A stretch of 64,000 nt of DNA from positions 25,479 to 89,478 of the forward strand of contig CALADS010000007.1 of the NCBI GenBank assembly GCA_937890825.1, in the 5' to 3' direction. The notes beneath the pieces are model-generated. The model saw nothing but the letters and a program-made list of their open reading frames with translations, made no database searches and was not told the DNA's origin. A program made the translations under genes and the position numbers. Numbering within the stretch: the stretch's first letter is position 1; every line of letters starts with the position of its first letter. The stretch is from an uncultured Bacteroides sp. GTDB taxonomy: Bacteria; Bacteroidota; Bacteroidia; Bacteroidales; Bacteroidaceae. This document shows positions 27,201-33,715 of the stretch, piece by piece.

Positions 27201-27525
27201 CGGTTTTACCGGAACCGGTACCCGTTGTCAATAGGGTAGGCTCTGGCTGATGGCCACCGTGCGTGGTCAACTTCTGGAAGGCTTGTATTTGATGCAGGTG
27301 AGGTCGGAATCCAGGTTTGATGTCCAATGAGATCTCTTCGTCCTCGGCTGCTTTCACAAAGGGCGTCTTCAAGGAAACATAAGGTCCCTTGAAGAGACCG
27401 GTTCTCTCGTCTTCGATGAAACGAAAGAATTCTTTGCCTACATCCGAATCTTTAAAACGGAAAGTGGCTCTGAGGTACTGCAGCACAGCAGTACGAACCT
27501 CGTATGCTTGATGTAGCGGTAGCAT
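21220..27525 (-). CDS. Giant DEAD/DEAH helicase with C-terminal DUF1998 (DrmA-DrmB fusion or DruE-like)
   Basis: This 2101-residue protein combines an SF2 helicase and a DUF1998 module. Walker A is LLTTGTGSGKTECFLYP near residue 100, motif II VLDELHTYDGAQGTD near 240, SAT in TPVGTSATIG, and the second RecA lobe has TSTLEMGIDIGDLNVV and QRVGRAGRKEG near 1067. Several zinc-ribbon pairs follow: CRDCG/CPLC, CDIC, CSEC/CPKC, CKYC/CNH. DUF1998 carries CECRLEGKDGCYHCILSYGN near 1632. In DISARM these functions are two proteins (DrmA helicase, DrmB DUF1998); in Druantia one long protein, DruE, holds both. The last about 330 residues are not recognised. It begins 21 bases after the DUF1016 gene. Confidence 0.9.
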   Translation of the reverse strand: MLPLHQAYEVRTAVLQYLRATFRFKDSDVGKEFFRFIEDERTGLFKGPYVSLKTPFVKAAEDEEISLDIKPGFRPHLHQIQAFQKLTTHGGHQPEPTLLTTGTGSGKTECFLYPVLDYVYQMNRVERQKGVKVIIMYPMNALASDQAKRLAETIWGDERLKGKVTAGLFIGEGEDAKNYPTQMGEHHIIENRESIVNDVPDILLTNFKMLDYGLMQQRYMKLWDGNLGEREPLLRFIVLDELHTYDGAQGTDVANLIRRLKLKLAIPQDWLTPVGTSATIGNGEESKRLLCDYASDVFGEKFFESSIIEEHRVPVSEFFEENLDNYIPSDVQLKKLSLENTNSTEEYLNQVRTIWLPRCANNPLEIGERVKKLQIVKDLLTVTSKGILSLQDLMQELGQENNRFLALNRTNPTYARNVVESLLALISESKVGNDKAKFPMLYLQIQLWQRELSGIQRFVQPEVEFTWRDAIPHDDRISLPIYYCRDCGSSGWLTMKKESEQKFATDASKISQAFMNKDKDIRLMNTKTSAHQPIDDYLNTDMIEHGDFYIHPDDLTIGSRTDEKVMSVYASRRGTFYGGKNMKLDTKCPLCMNESLSIVGHRTSTLSSVAVSQVMSSDFDSKDIRARKTLTFSNSVQDSAHLAGFYEVRTFRFLFRQSIQQYLNTVGHAVSLRELQEGFKTYWKEKLEGDEYYYRFLPGELIEKLDLSKQYRDTNTGELTDKFKAEFDLRVDWEICSEFGFMSQRGRTLEKMGSSATYFKESDLRLVFHKMEPWLRSEESNLHFVADNEMLFISFANGILHRLRSRGGIDHAFLQLFRTKQLKTVMLNWPRMEKVHFLHKRFGRNRIPHMMGYQRPNTNDEVLDVTTMSGRGNKVNWYSMYFVKSLMTPAGIIFALNPEQINDFYIKLLDTMCECMILDKQMAGEIANYAIRPDALYIEPSVNVIKCDICESRMCVAKSDTLTEETHCLDYKCVQGKYAVYEPSGDNYYKKVYNRDLSPRIYAHEHTGLLDRKIREEVENEFKNHPTAHSTNVLTATSTLEMGIDIGDLNVVANTGIPPKPSNFLQRVGRAGRKEGSALVLNYAKSGKHDMFYFAEPLSMMEGTVSTPGCFLEAKDILRRHFFAYSIDSWTSSDKNNIIPARIEFLHMGFELLTDSNFFVNRIAEFIKVHQVLLTENFRKQYPASAQEVLDNLFEIVTDGTLIQRVMDEFDHLITQLIHIKEEKQELKQRLDAIPMNDEARRKDIQDQNKALRSREKALKEQSVVEFMTNAGLLPNYAFPETGVKLSATIFSRPALGDDAANTPEPKTLELVRQASQGIRELAPGNKFYTQKMRLQVKGLSLNDRTDSLKTMRFCSECDAIAEEGTPEFTMNLCPKCGSESWHSNSHKYLKFTTATTSVFKDDSVMDDSKEDREQERFHTIKHFQFNHKGPVSSYGLKNVSFGMEFCKDVKLTEVNYGNKEQLADPTEINKTQHISLKGFVTCKYCGKTTSVLYGKEEAKDLHYPYCNHKDVKFPLAEDEVGTFEYLYLYRTMHTEAIKVLLPVQLFDTEASTQLFKAGLELGMRYYYKSNPEHIKIDVYNEYNKATQNFDNYLVIYDTIPGGTGYLSKLYDKTEFTELIRHSYEHIRDCECRLEGKDGCYHCILSYGNQWQRQNLSRERAEQLFKEIYDECVSNNWEDIHGSVGTITTSGRIEDSELESLFVKTMEKVAKDNNWTWTRKADAINETYTYELTITDDDMEIKYAVTPQYRLGPSLGVSQVTKPDFQFICSYAKVKGEEMDPRTIIQWSVYLDGYAYHASENSMGFYNDFKRREAIRLSDREPRLSWTLTWSDIKPYIQPDETTAMDDLFVSSPNGDLLAEFENTFWRKKDSLSRFIFALTHPEVETLKKEIFAYLASCWTDEDQYLAAYDSIEMALEENAKNQYADISDADAENYHFFAKTQFIPRNPLVSGSAWVPFDQNEDWGNSVRYNWELKQGLDKINKEIWEDFWRRYNILQFFSNQSSVAHQGNSINLTEILELFPGLEDIVTDLVNNGVKFDTDGGYELRKDDIIIAEAAIKIDDKNIVIDDFEGREDEMTLFIDHGFTVYTPETFNINEIKNN

Positions 27526-27546
27526 AGGTAAAAGGATTAAGTTCGG

Positions 27547-28725
27547 TTATTCATTTAATAGCTTCTCCAGTTCTTCTTTGGGTGGAAGCACCTTCATCAG
27601 CTCTTCATCCATCTCGTCTGCCGTTTTATACGTAGCCACCCCCATGGGTTGACGAAAATCTTGCATGATGTATTCCACGTAAGCCTTGTCGGCACTCTTG
27701 CAGAGAATGATACCGATAGGAGGTTCCTCTCCCTCGCGGCGATCATCATCGTTGAGGATGCGTAAATAGCTGCTGAGTTGGGCCAGATAGGCGGTTTTAA
27801 ACTTGCCTTTCTTCAACTCAAAAACTACGAGGCGCCTCAAGTCGCGATTGAAAAACAAGAGATCGATCCAATGGTCATGGCCTAATTTGTCATAGTGCAC
27901 TTGGCTGCCATTGAAGGTAAAACCTTTGCCGAAGGTCATAATAAAGTTTTTGATGTTGTGTACGATACTTTGTTCAATGACCCGTTCGTCCACTTCTTCA
28001 TCCCGCATGCCCAGTTCTTCCACATTGATGAAGTCGAGTAGATACTCATCCTTGAACATTTGAATAGCTCGATAGGCCTGTTTGTATTCAGGAATGGTTG
28101 CGAGAAAGTTGTTGGGCATCTCTCCTTGGTGATGATACAAATCCTTCTTGATGATACCTGCCAGATCTTCCGCTGTTACCTTATAATCGGCAGCATATTG
28201 TATGTAGAATAGGCGTTCATTCCAGTCTTTTGTTTGGGATAGAATGACGATGTGATGCGTAAAACTTATGCTTAGAAATGGTACTAATGGGAAATTGTCT
28301 AAATTCGTCAGTTGTAACTGACGAATTGTATCGTTCTCGTTATCAGTTGATTGATTATCTTCTTGAATGCCGACTGACGGTGTAGCGCCCAATTCGTCAG
28401 TCGTAACTGACGAATTAGATTCTATGCCATTCCATGCTTCATAGAAAGCTCGCATATTCTTCAGATTGGTTTCACCAAAGCCTCGCAATCCAGGAAGTTC
28501 ATCTCGTAGATGTTGACTGATGGATTTTAATATGCCGCCACCCCAATTCTTATTTCGGGTATTGTTGGATATATAGCGGCCGATGCCATAATACAGAGCC
28601 AGCTGCTCTTGGTTGACTGCCTTAGCGGCACGGGCTTGGCTTTGCAGGATCGCTGTTTTCAGTATATTGACAGCATCAGACATTTGCTGTGTATCTTTTT
28701 TTTCTATCTTTTTATCCATAATCAT
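27547..28725 (-). CDS. DUF1016 (YhcG-type) PD-(D/E)XK nuclease
   Basis: From the ATG at 28725, which overlaps the methylase stop as ATGA, the protein has 392 residues. The N-terminal DUF1016 domain is seen in ALYYGIGRYISNNTRNKNWGGG and GFGETNLKNMRAFYEAW. A spacer of about 45 residues carries two copies of a DNA palindrome. The C-terminal nuclease domain has HDHWIDLLFFNRDLRRLVVFELKKGKF, with the D and E-x-K residues of the PD-(D/E)XK core near residues 260-285, then YLRILNDDDRREGEEPPIGIILC. YhcG-type proteins are found beside type I restriction and other defence genes. Here it may supply the nuclease that PLD protein DrmC gives in DISARM; this is inference. A longer start at 28767 would overlap the methylase by 46 bases. 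Confidence 0.9.
   Translation of the reverse strand: MIMDKKIEKKDTQQMSDAVNILKTAILQSQARAAKAVNQEQLALYYGIGRYISNNTRNKNWGGGILKSISQHLRDELPGLRGFGETNLKNMRAFYEAWNGIESNSSVTTDELGATPSVGIQEDNQSTDNENDTIRQLQLTNLDNFPLVPFLSISFTHHIVILSQTKDWNERLFYIQYAADYKVTAEDLAGIIKKDLYHHQGEMPNNFLATIPEYKQAYRAIQMFKDEYLLDFINVEELGMRDEEVDERVIEQSIVHNIKNFIMTFGKGFTFNGSQVHYDKLGHDHWIDLLFFNRDLRRLVVFELKKGKFKTAYLAQLSSYLRILNDDDRREGEEPPIGIILCKSADKAYVEYIMQDFRQPMGVATYKTADEMDEELMKVLPPKEELEKLLNE
28302..28327. repeat. Palindrome inside DUF1016 gene, copy 1
   Basis: The 12-base arms AATTCGTCAGTT and AACTGACGAATT form a perfect inverted repeat around two bases. It lies in the coding sequence and is read as the peptide RQLQLTN. A nearly identical copy lies 89 bases away in another reading frame. 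Confidence 0.85.
28391..28416. repeat. Palindrome inside DUF1016 gene, copy 2
   Basis: The same 26-base palindrome as at 28302, with one base changed next to the centre, so the arms are 11 bases (AATTCGTCAGT / ACTGACGAATT). It is read in a different frame, as NSSVTTDEL. Confidence 0.85.
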
Positions 28726-31700
28726 TCTTTTTCTTTCGGAGTGAATACTGTACTGAAGTGAGCCCAAGCGCGGCGGTAGTCGGCTATGCGGTCACACTTG
28801 GTGTAGGGGGCATAGTAGGTAACCTGTTGGCCGCCGTAAAGTTCACTCTTTTGCGGATCGATGGTATGCGTATGCGTGGACGAGGTACCTGCATAGGTAT
28901 TCTCGTCTATCTGTTCTCCTCTGATATCTTCCCAACCGAGCATACCAGTCTTGGCATTGCGCTTGCGGTCGAGACCCACGCCAGTCAGTCCCTTGGAGCA
29001 GGTGAATACGATATTTCCCTTCTGGTCGTACCAGGTGTCTGCCTCGTTCTGCTGAAGGACGGGGAATTGGATGGTGTAAATCATTTCCAAGTCTTCCAAC
29101 GTCAAACCCAAAGCCATAGCGGCGATTACGTCTATCTCTACCAAGGCCATGCGACGCTCGAAGTAGTTGCGCAAGGGAATGTCCCATGCCCAGTCTTCGT
29201 GCAGCTGGTCGAATGGCTTAAGGCGAGGGTCATTGAGACTCCAGGTCTCCTGTTTGTAGGCTTCATTCCATACTTCTTGCCAAAGGTCTGCGTAATGGAC
29301 TGTGAGGCAATTGAGGAGGAGGGTACGGGCGAATAGTGATGGTTTGAATTTATCTGAAATTCCCAAAGGGAAGCCGTTTATACGATTAATACGTACATCG
29401 CTTATTTTTAAGCTTTTTACGTAAAAATCCCAAGTGGTTGAAGAACAGCAACCAGAAAACTCCACTAAGTCGTTATAATTGTCGAATGTAATAGACACTA
29501 CTCCACCTATATGGGCTGAATTTGGTGGAATAATCACACCAGATAACGAACGCTCAGAATCCGATCCTATCTGTCTTCTAAATGCTGCCTTATAGTAGGA
29601 AAACCAATCATCGCACATAGTTCTATCAGTTCCTTCTGCCTTATAAAAGCCCAGAAACAAATTTCTAAAATCTGATGTTGGAATATTAGGGATGTAATTA
29701 GTCCTTGCTAAATAGGAATCTGACACCATATTGAGATCTATTATATCGTAGTCTGAATTTAGTATACACTTTTCTCGTGGAGTCTTATATAAAGGATTTG
29801 CCACAAAAATATGAGGTCCACTGAAAATCATCTCCATATTATTGCTATTTGCCCATTGAGTGCACCTTATTATCTGCTTTTTATCTACAGAAATCGTTTC
29901 ATTAAGACCTTCTGTAATAATTGCATTATAATCTATTACATGTTTCTTAAAATCAGAAAATCTCTTTATTATATTTAGAATTTCCTCGACGTGAATAGAA
30001 ACCAGTTTAGCACTTTCCCAATCACTTCCACTTTCAAATGCATCAGACATCACTTTCAATTCCTTGTCTGTAAATGTCACAATTCTGTTTTTATGACCTG
30101 CGATATTCCATTTCCCATTTTTCCCTTTTTTACCTTCGCATAGTCCATGCCCATCATGCGCAAAACAAGCGTCCACAGTACTCGGATGGAACAAATTGCT
30201 GAGCGAAGCGAAGCGCGGTGATGAACTTCGGCGAGGGCCGAGAAGTTGATCACCATACACCGTATGGTGATCAACTTCGGCAAAAAGCCGAAGTTCATTT
30301 TGGTACTGAAAATGGTAACGCAAACGCTTGTAAAGTTCACGCCTAAGTGGTTGCCCTTTTGGGTCGTCATAGATACTTTCAGGCGTTAACAAGCCTATAT
30401 ATCCATTTTCATCAGAAGCCAAATCCATGCAATTCTCCAGCACACATTTATAAAGGTTTGTATGCTGACCCACAAGCAAAGGATAGTTGCTGTATGCATT
30501 CATGAATGTAGAACTACATTCAATTTCAATTTCTTCTGAACGATAAAGCTCTTCGGTTGCCGGAATCTGCTTAAACATCTGGTTGCGCATCTTACGGACA
30601 TCCGGTGCCGATACTTTACGTATAGCTACCTCAGGGTATTTCTCAGAGAGGATACCTTGTTCATCAAATTCCAACTTGAGCCATGGCGGATTACCACAAA
30701 TAATATCAAATCCATCCCTTAGCCAGAATACCTCGATGAACTCCAGCATAGGGTGGAAGAAACGATAGCGAGCAGACAGTTGCTCCACTATTTTAAAACG
30801 ACGAGGTTCTTCGTCTGCAAAGAGTGAATCATTTGCATGCGCATTACGGAGAATCTCCGTTTTGGATTGTGCAATAATTTGCGACTCTTCTTCAGAAATA
30901 CGCTTGAATTCTTCGTCATTATCAAATAGAGTAGCGTCTGCCTTTTTAAGAGCGGCTTTGGTTCTTGTGTCAAGCAAAGCATCATCCACCTGGAGAAGCG
31001 TTTCAATATCTGCCCAGTACTGTTCACGGGTAGGTAGGCTCGCGGCATCTTTGTACTCCCAGAACCAAAGGGCACACCAATAGTCCATCACCAGTTTCAG
31101 TTTGTGATAGGCATTGTTGTGACCATAGCGGGTGTCAAAGAGTTCCTGCTTCTTTGCATACGATTCAGCCTGCATCTCTGCACGGAACAGCTCCTTATCA
31201 TCATGATTGATGCCATCCCAAACCTCTTTACGGTTGTTGGTGCATTGCTCAATCGAAATTTGATATCTAAAGTATTCCTTTAATAAATGGTCAATCTTAG
31301 CACTAATGCGTTGAAGAATACTGAATTCGGTTGCGAGAATCGGATTGGTCCATGACTTCACGATGTCGTTCATCCGCTTGGTCTCTTCCTTATGCTTATC
31401 CTTCTGTTCCTTGATTTTGCGTACTGCCACCATCGCAGGATCGGGCAAGAGAAAGTGGTAGATGTCATTGACCGGACGATTGACACGATTGCTGAAAAAT
31501 TTCACCTTGTGAGGTGCTTTTTCCCACCAGTTGGTGCCCATTTTCTTTCTACCCTGGATGGTACCATAGAATTCCTCCTTATGGTACACCTTGAGCCAAG
31601 CGCCAATAACGGCATTACCCACCGTGAGGCGATTCGCAAAGAAGGGAGTTTCCATATCCTTGTGAATCACGTTCAGCCAAAGAGACAATTTGCCCAATTC

Positions 31701-33710
31701 TACGGCTGTAGGGTTCAGGTCGACTCCATATACGTTGTGCGTAGCGATGTAGGCCTTCACCTTTTGCAATTCATTGCGATACTGGTCCGGAGCGATACGC
31801 CAGTTTCTTAAGCCGGCTTCCTTCTGTTGTTTCTGCTGGTATTCCAGATAAGCCACCGCCAATTGGTTGATGACTTCGTTCTGGAAAGCAGCCGCACCCA
31901 TAGCGGGTTCCAGAATCTTAAGTTCCAGCAGTTCGGTGGCTTTGCGCTTGCCTTCCGCTACTTCATCAATGATGGACTTAAGGGTGTACTTCACCGTGCT
32001 TCGAGTCAGTACTTCAGGTGTATAGTAAGAAGCCGACTTTTGGCGGTCACGACCATTCAAGCGATACACGAAGGTGCCCTTAGGAAGAATCTTGGGACGT
32101 TCGTCCGCATCACAGAGAATCTCGTTGGGCTCAAAGTCATCCATTCGGCTATAAGGCACAAGGAATGTGCCTTCCTCAGGCTTGTCAGCCTTGTGTACCT
32201 CAATATAGTCTTCCTCGGCATAGAAACCACGGAAGGCCAGCAAACTCTCGTAGACCGAACCCAATTGGTTGACACCTAAGTTGGCATAGGAGATGCGACC
32301 ACGGCCAAAGCGTCCATTTTTCTTGGAAAGTGAAAGAGCGCAGATAATCTCTTGCCATTTGCTGTTACGGATTTTCACGTTAGCCAGATGTCTCAGGTTC
32401 TTATTGTTGAAGAGGGGAGAGTCGATAGGACGAATTCTAAAACTCTTGTTCTCATAAACATTGGTGGCAGGGTCATAGCCATCTGAAAGCAGATGGAACA
32501 AGTGTTGGATGGTTTCGTCAAAGAAATATCCATCCTGGCTTTCCTTGCTACGCAGGTTGACCTGTTCGAGGTCGCGCAGGATTTCAAGGGAGTAGCCTTG
32601 TTTATAGATACTGTCTCCTGTAGGAAGAATCTCCAATTCCGTACGGCTTTCGGCATAGAAAATAAACAACAGTCGGTAGACGATGGTCAAACAGTCGTCC
32701 TTTACTTCCGCCTCAAAGTCATCGTTGGTTTCATCATAAGTGTTGGTCTCTGCATCATACTTGCCAAAAGGTTGGTTTACGACGTATTTCTTGTAGTAAA
32801 GCGCTTCATTGGCCAATGTTTCAACGGCATTGACTACACCTTCCTTCAAATCTTTGGTCACTTCATAAGCGTTCTTATAGCTATCTTCTACCAGCGTTTC
32901 CATCAAGAGAGTATCGCTGTCGGAAGCAAGGGTTTCTTTGGAAATCAGCAGATGGAAGAGTGCATAATATTTGCTGAACGTAGAAATGGAGGCTTGTGAA
33001 AAGAGTTCATCCAAAGAGAATTGAAGGTAAGCCCCTTGATTCCACTTCGTCTGATCCAACAAGAACAGGGTGTTACCTGCCATCATCAGGATATAATGAG
33101 GACGGCGTTCTTCGGGTAATAAGAACAGCGCATCTATAGCCTTGTTGATGACAGCAGGAGAGATGCGTAATCCCTCGGGAAGCGTAAATACTTCACTCCA
33201 TTGGCCTGAATAGTAGAGTTGGTTTCTCACCATTTGTTCATTGACCTTTCCATGCTGTTCTACCTCATAATGCTGGTCAAAGAGGCCTGCAGGTTCGTTC
33301 TCACCCATCTTGATGAGGTGCTGCATTTCCATAATGAGCATGGATGTCTTTCCGCTGCGAGTGAGAATGTGACGAACCGGAACGACCGAGTTCTCCGTGT
33401 CGTTCACGGAATAGAATTGTGCATAAGGATTTTCCACGCTGTAGCCCAAAATATTCAAGAGGCGCGTATGGAAATCGTGGGTATGTTTGATGGCATCCTT
33501 CACACGAGGATTCGTGTTTAGAATGTAGTTTTTATATTTCTCGTATTCACCTTTCAGAAGCTTGTAAGGTTTGCAAAGTGCTGTCATTTCATCAGCATTC
33601 AAGCCCGATGCTTTTTGAACCTTATCTATAAAATCTTCTCCGAAATAACCCGCAGGGAAATAATCACCTACGTTTTGAATGAATCTATATTTTATGTTTT
33701 CTGCTGCCAT
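28722..33710 (-). CDS. Eco57I/PglX-type class I DNA methyltransferase (DrmMI-like)
   Basis: The 1662-residue protein is a large N6-adenine methylase of the kind used in DISARM and BREX. Motifs: SASYYTPEVLTRSTVKYTL near residue 560, SAM-binding motif I LKILEPAMGAAAFQNEVIN near 598, YGVDLNPTAVELGKLSLWLN near 660, and catalytic motif IV DIICGNPPWLKLEF near 1003. The N-terminal 500 residues and the C-terminal recognition-like region flank the core, as in PglX proteins. It would modify host DNA to mark self. A palindrome cluster at 30224-30295 lies inside the frame without breaking it. It starts five bases after the SNF2-like gene and ends in an ATGA overlap with the DUF1016 gene. Confidence 0.92.
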   Translation of the reverse strand: MAAENIKYRFIQNVGDYFPAGYFGEDFIDKVQKASGLNADEMTALCKPYKLLKGEYEKYKNYILNTNPRVKDAIKHTHDFHTRLLNILGYSVENPYAQFYSVNDTENSVVPVRHILTRSGKTSMLIMEMQHLIKMGENEPAGLFDQHYEVEQHGKVNEQMVRNQLYYSGQWSEVFTLPEGLRISPAVINKAIDALFLLPEERRPHYILMMAGNTLFLLDQTKWNQGAYLQFSLDELFSQASISTFSKYYALFHLLISKETLASDSDTLLMETLVEDSYKNAYEVTKDLKEGVVNAVETLANEALYYKKYVVNQPFGKYDAETNTYDETNDDFEAEVKDDCLTIVYRLLFIFYAESRTELEILPTGDSIYKQGYSLEILRDLEQVNLRSKESQDGYFFDETIQHLFHLLSDGYDPATNVYENKSFRIRPIDSPLFNNKNLRHLANVKIRNSKWQEIICALSLSKKNGRFGRGRISYANLGVNQLGSVYESLLAFRGFYAEEDYIEVHKADKPEEGTFLVPYSRMDDFEPNEILCDADERPKILPKGTFVYRLNGRDRQKSASYYTPEVLTRSTVKYTLKSIIDEVAEGKRKATELLELKILEPAMGAAAFQNEVINQLAVAYLEYQQKQQKEAGLRNWRIAPDQYRNELQKVKAYIATHNVYGVDLNPTAVELGKLSLWLNVIHKDMETPFFANRLTVGNAVIGAWLKVYHKEEFYGTIQGRKKMGTNWWEKAPHKVKFFSNRVNRPVNDIYHFLLPDPAMVAVRKIKEQKDKHKEETKRMNDIVKSWTNPILATEFSILQRISAKIDHLLKEYFRYQISIEQCTNNRKEVWDGINHDDKELFRAEMQAESYAKKQELFDTRYGHNNAYHKLKLVMDYWCALWFWEYKDAASLPTREQYWADIETLLQVDDALLDTRTKAALKKADATLFDNDEEFKRISEEESQIIAQSKTEILRNAHANDSLFADEEPRRFKIVEQLSARYRFFHPMLEFIEVFWLRDGFDIICGNPPWLKLEFDEQGILSEKYPEVAIRKVSAPDVRKMRNQMFKQIPATEELYRSEEIEIECSSTFMNAYSNYPLLVGQHTNLYKCVLENCMDLASDENGYIGLLTPESIYDDPKGQPLRRELYKRLRYHFQYQNELRLFAEVDHHTVYGDQLLGPRRSSSPRFASLSNLFHPSTVDACFAHDGHGLCEGKKGKNGKWNIAGHKNRIVTFTDKELKVMSDAFESGSDWESAKLVSIHVEEILNIIKRFSDFKKHVIDYNAIITEGLNETISVDKKQIIRCTQWANSNNMEMIFSGPHIFVANPLYKTPREKCILNSDYDIIDLNMVSDSYLARTNYIPNIPTSDFRNLFLGFYKAEGTDRTMCDDWFSYYKAAFRRQIGSDSERSLSGVIIPPNSAHIGGVVSITFDNYNDLVEFSGCCSSTTWDFYVKSLKISDVRINRINGFPLGISDKFKPSLFARTLLLNCLTVHYADLWQEVWNEAYKQETWSLNDPRLKPFDQLHEDWAWDIPLRNYFERRMALVEIDVIAAMALGLTLEDLEMIYTIQFPVLQQNEADTWYDQKGNIVFTCSKGLTGVGLDRKRNAKTGMLGWEDIRGEQIDENTYAGTSSTHTHTIDPQKSELYGGQQVTYYAPYTKCDRIADYRRAWAHFSTVFTPKEKE
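30224..30295. repeat. Nested palindrome cluster inside the methylase gene
   Basis: The centre is a perfect 17-base inverted repeat, GAAGTTGATCACCATAC at 30242-30258 and its complement at 30262-30278, with only three bases between. It is flanked by two further hairpins built on AACTTCGGC / GCCGAAGTT at 30224-30247 (one extra base in one arm) and 30273-30295. The methylase frame stays open through all of it. Confidence 0.9.
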
Positions 33711-33715
33711 AACTG

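Noticed and set aside
28302..28416. CRISPR-like array
   Set aside because: Only two copies of a short palindrome, with one gap, inside a coding region; no spacer pattern and no cas genes.
30077..30370. Frameshift or inserted element breaking the methylase gene
   Set aside because: Despite the hairpins the methylase frame is open throughout and the motifs on both sides are in the same frame.
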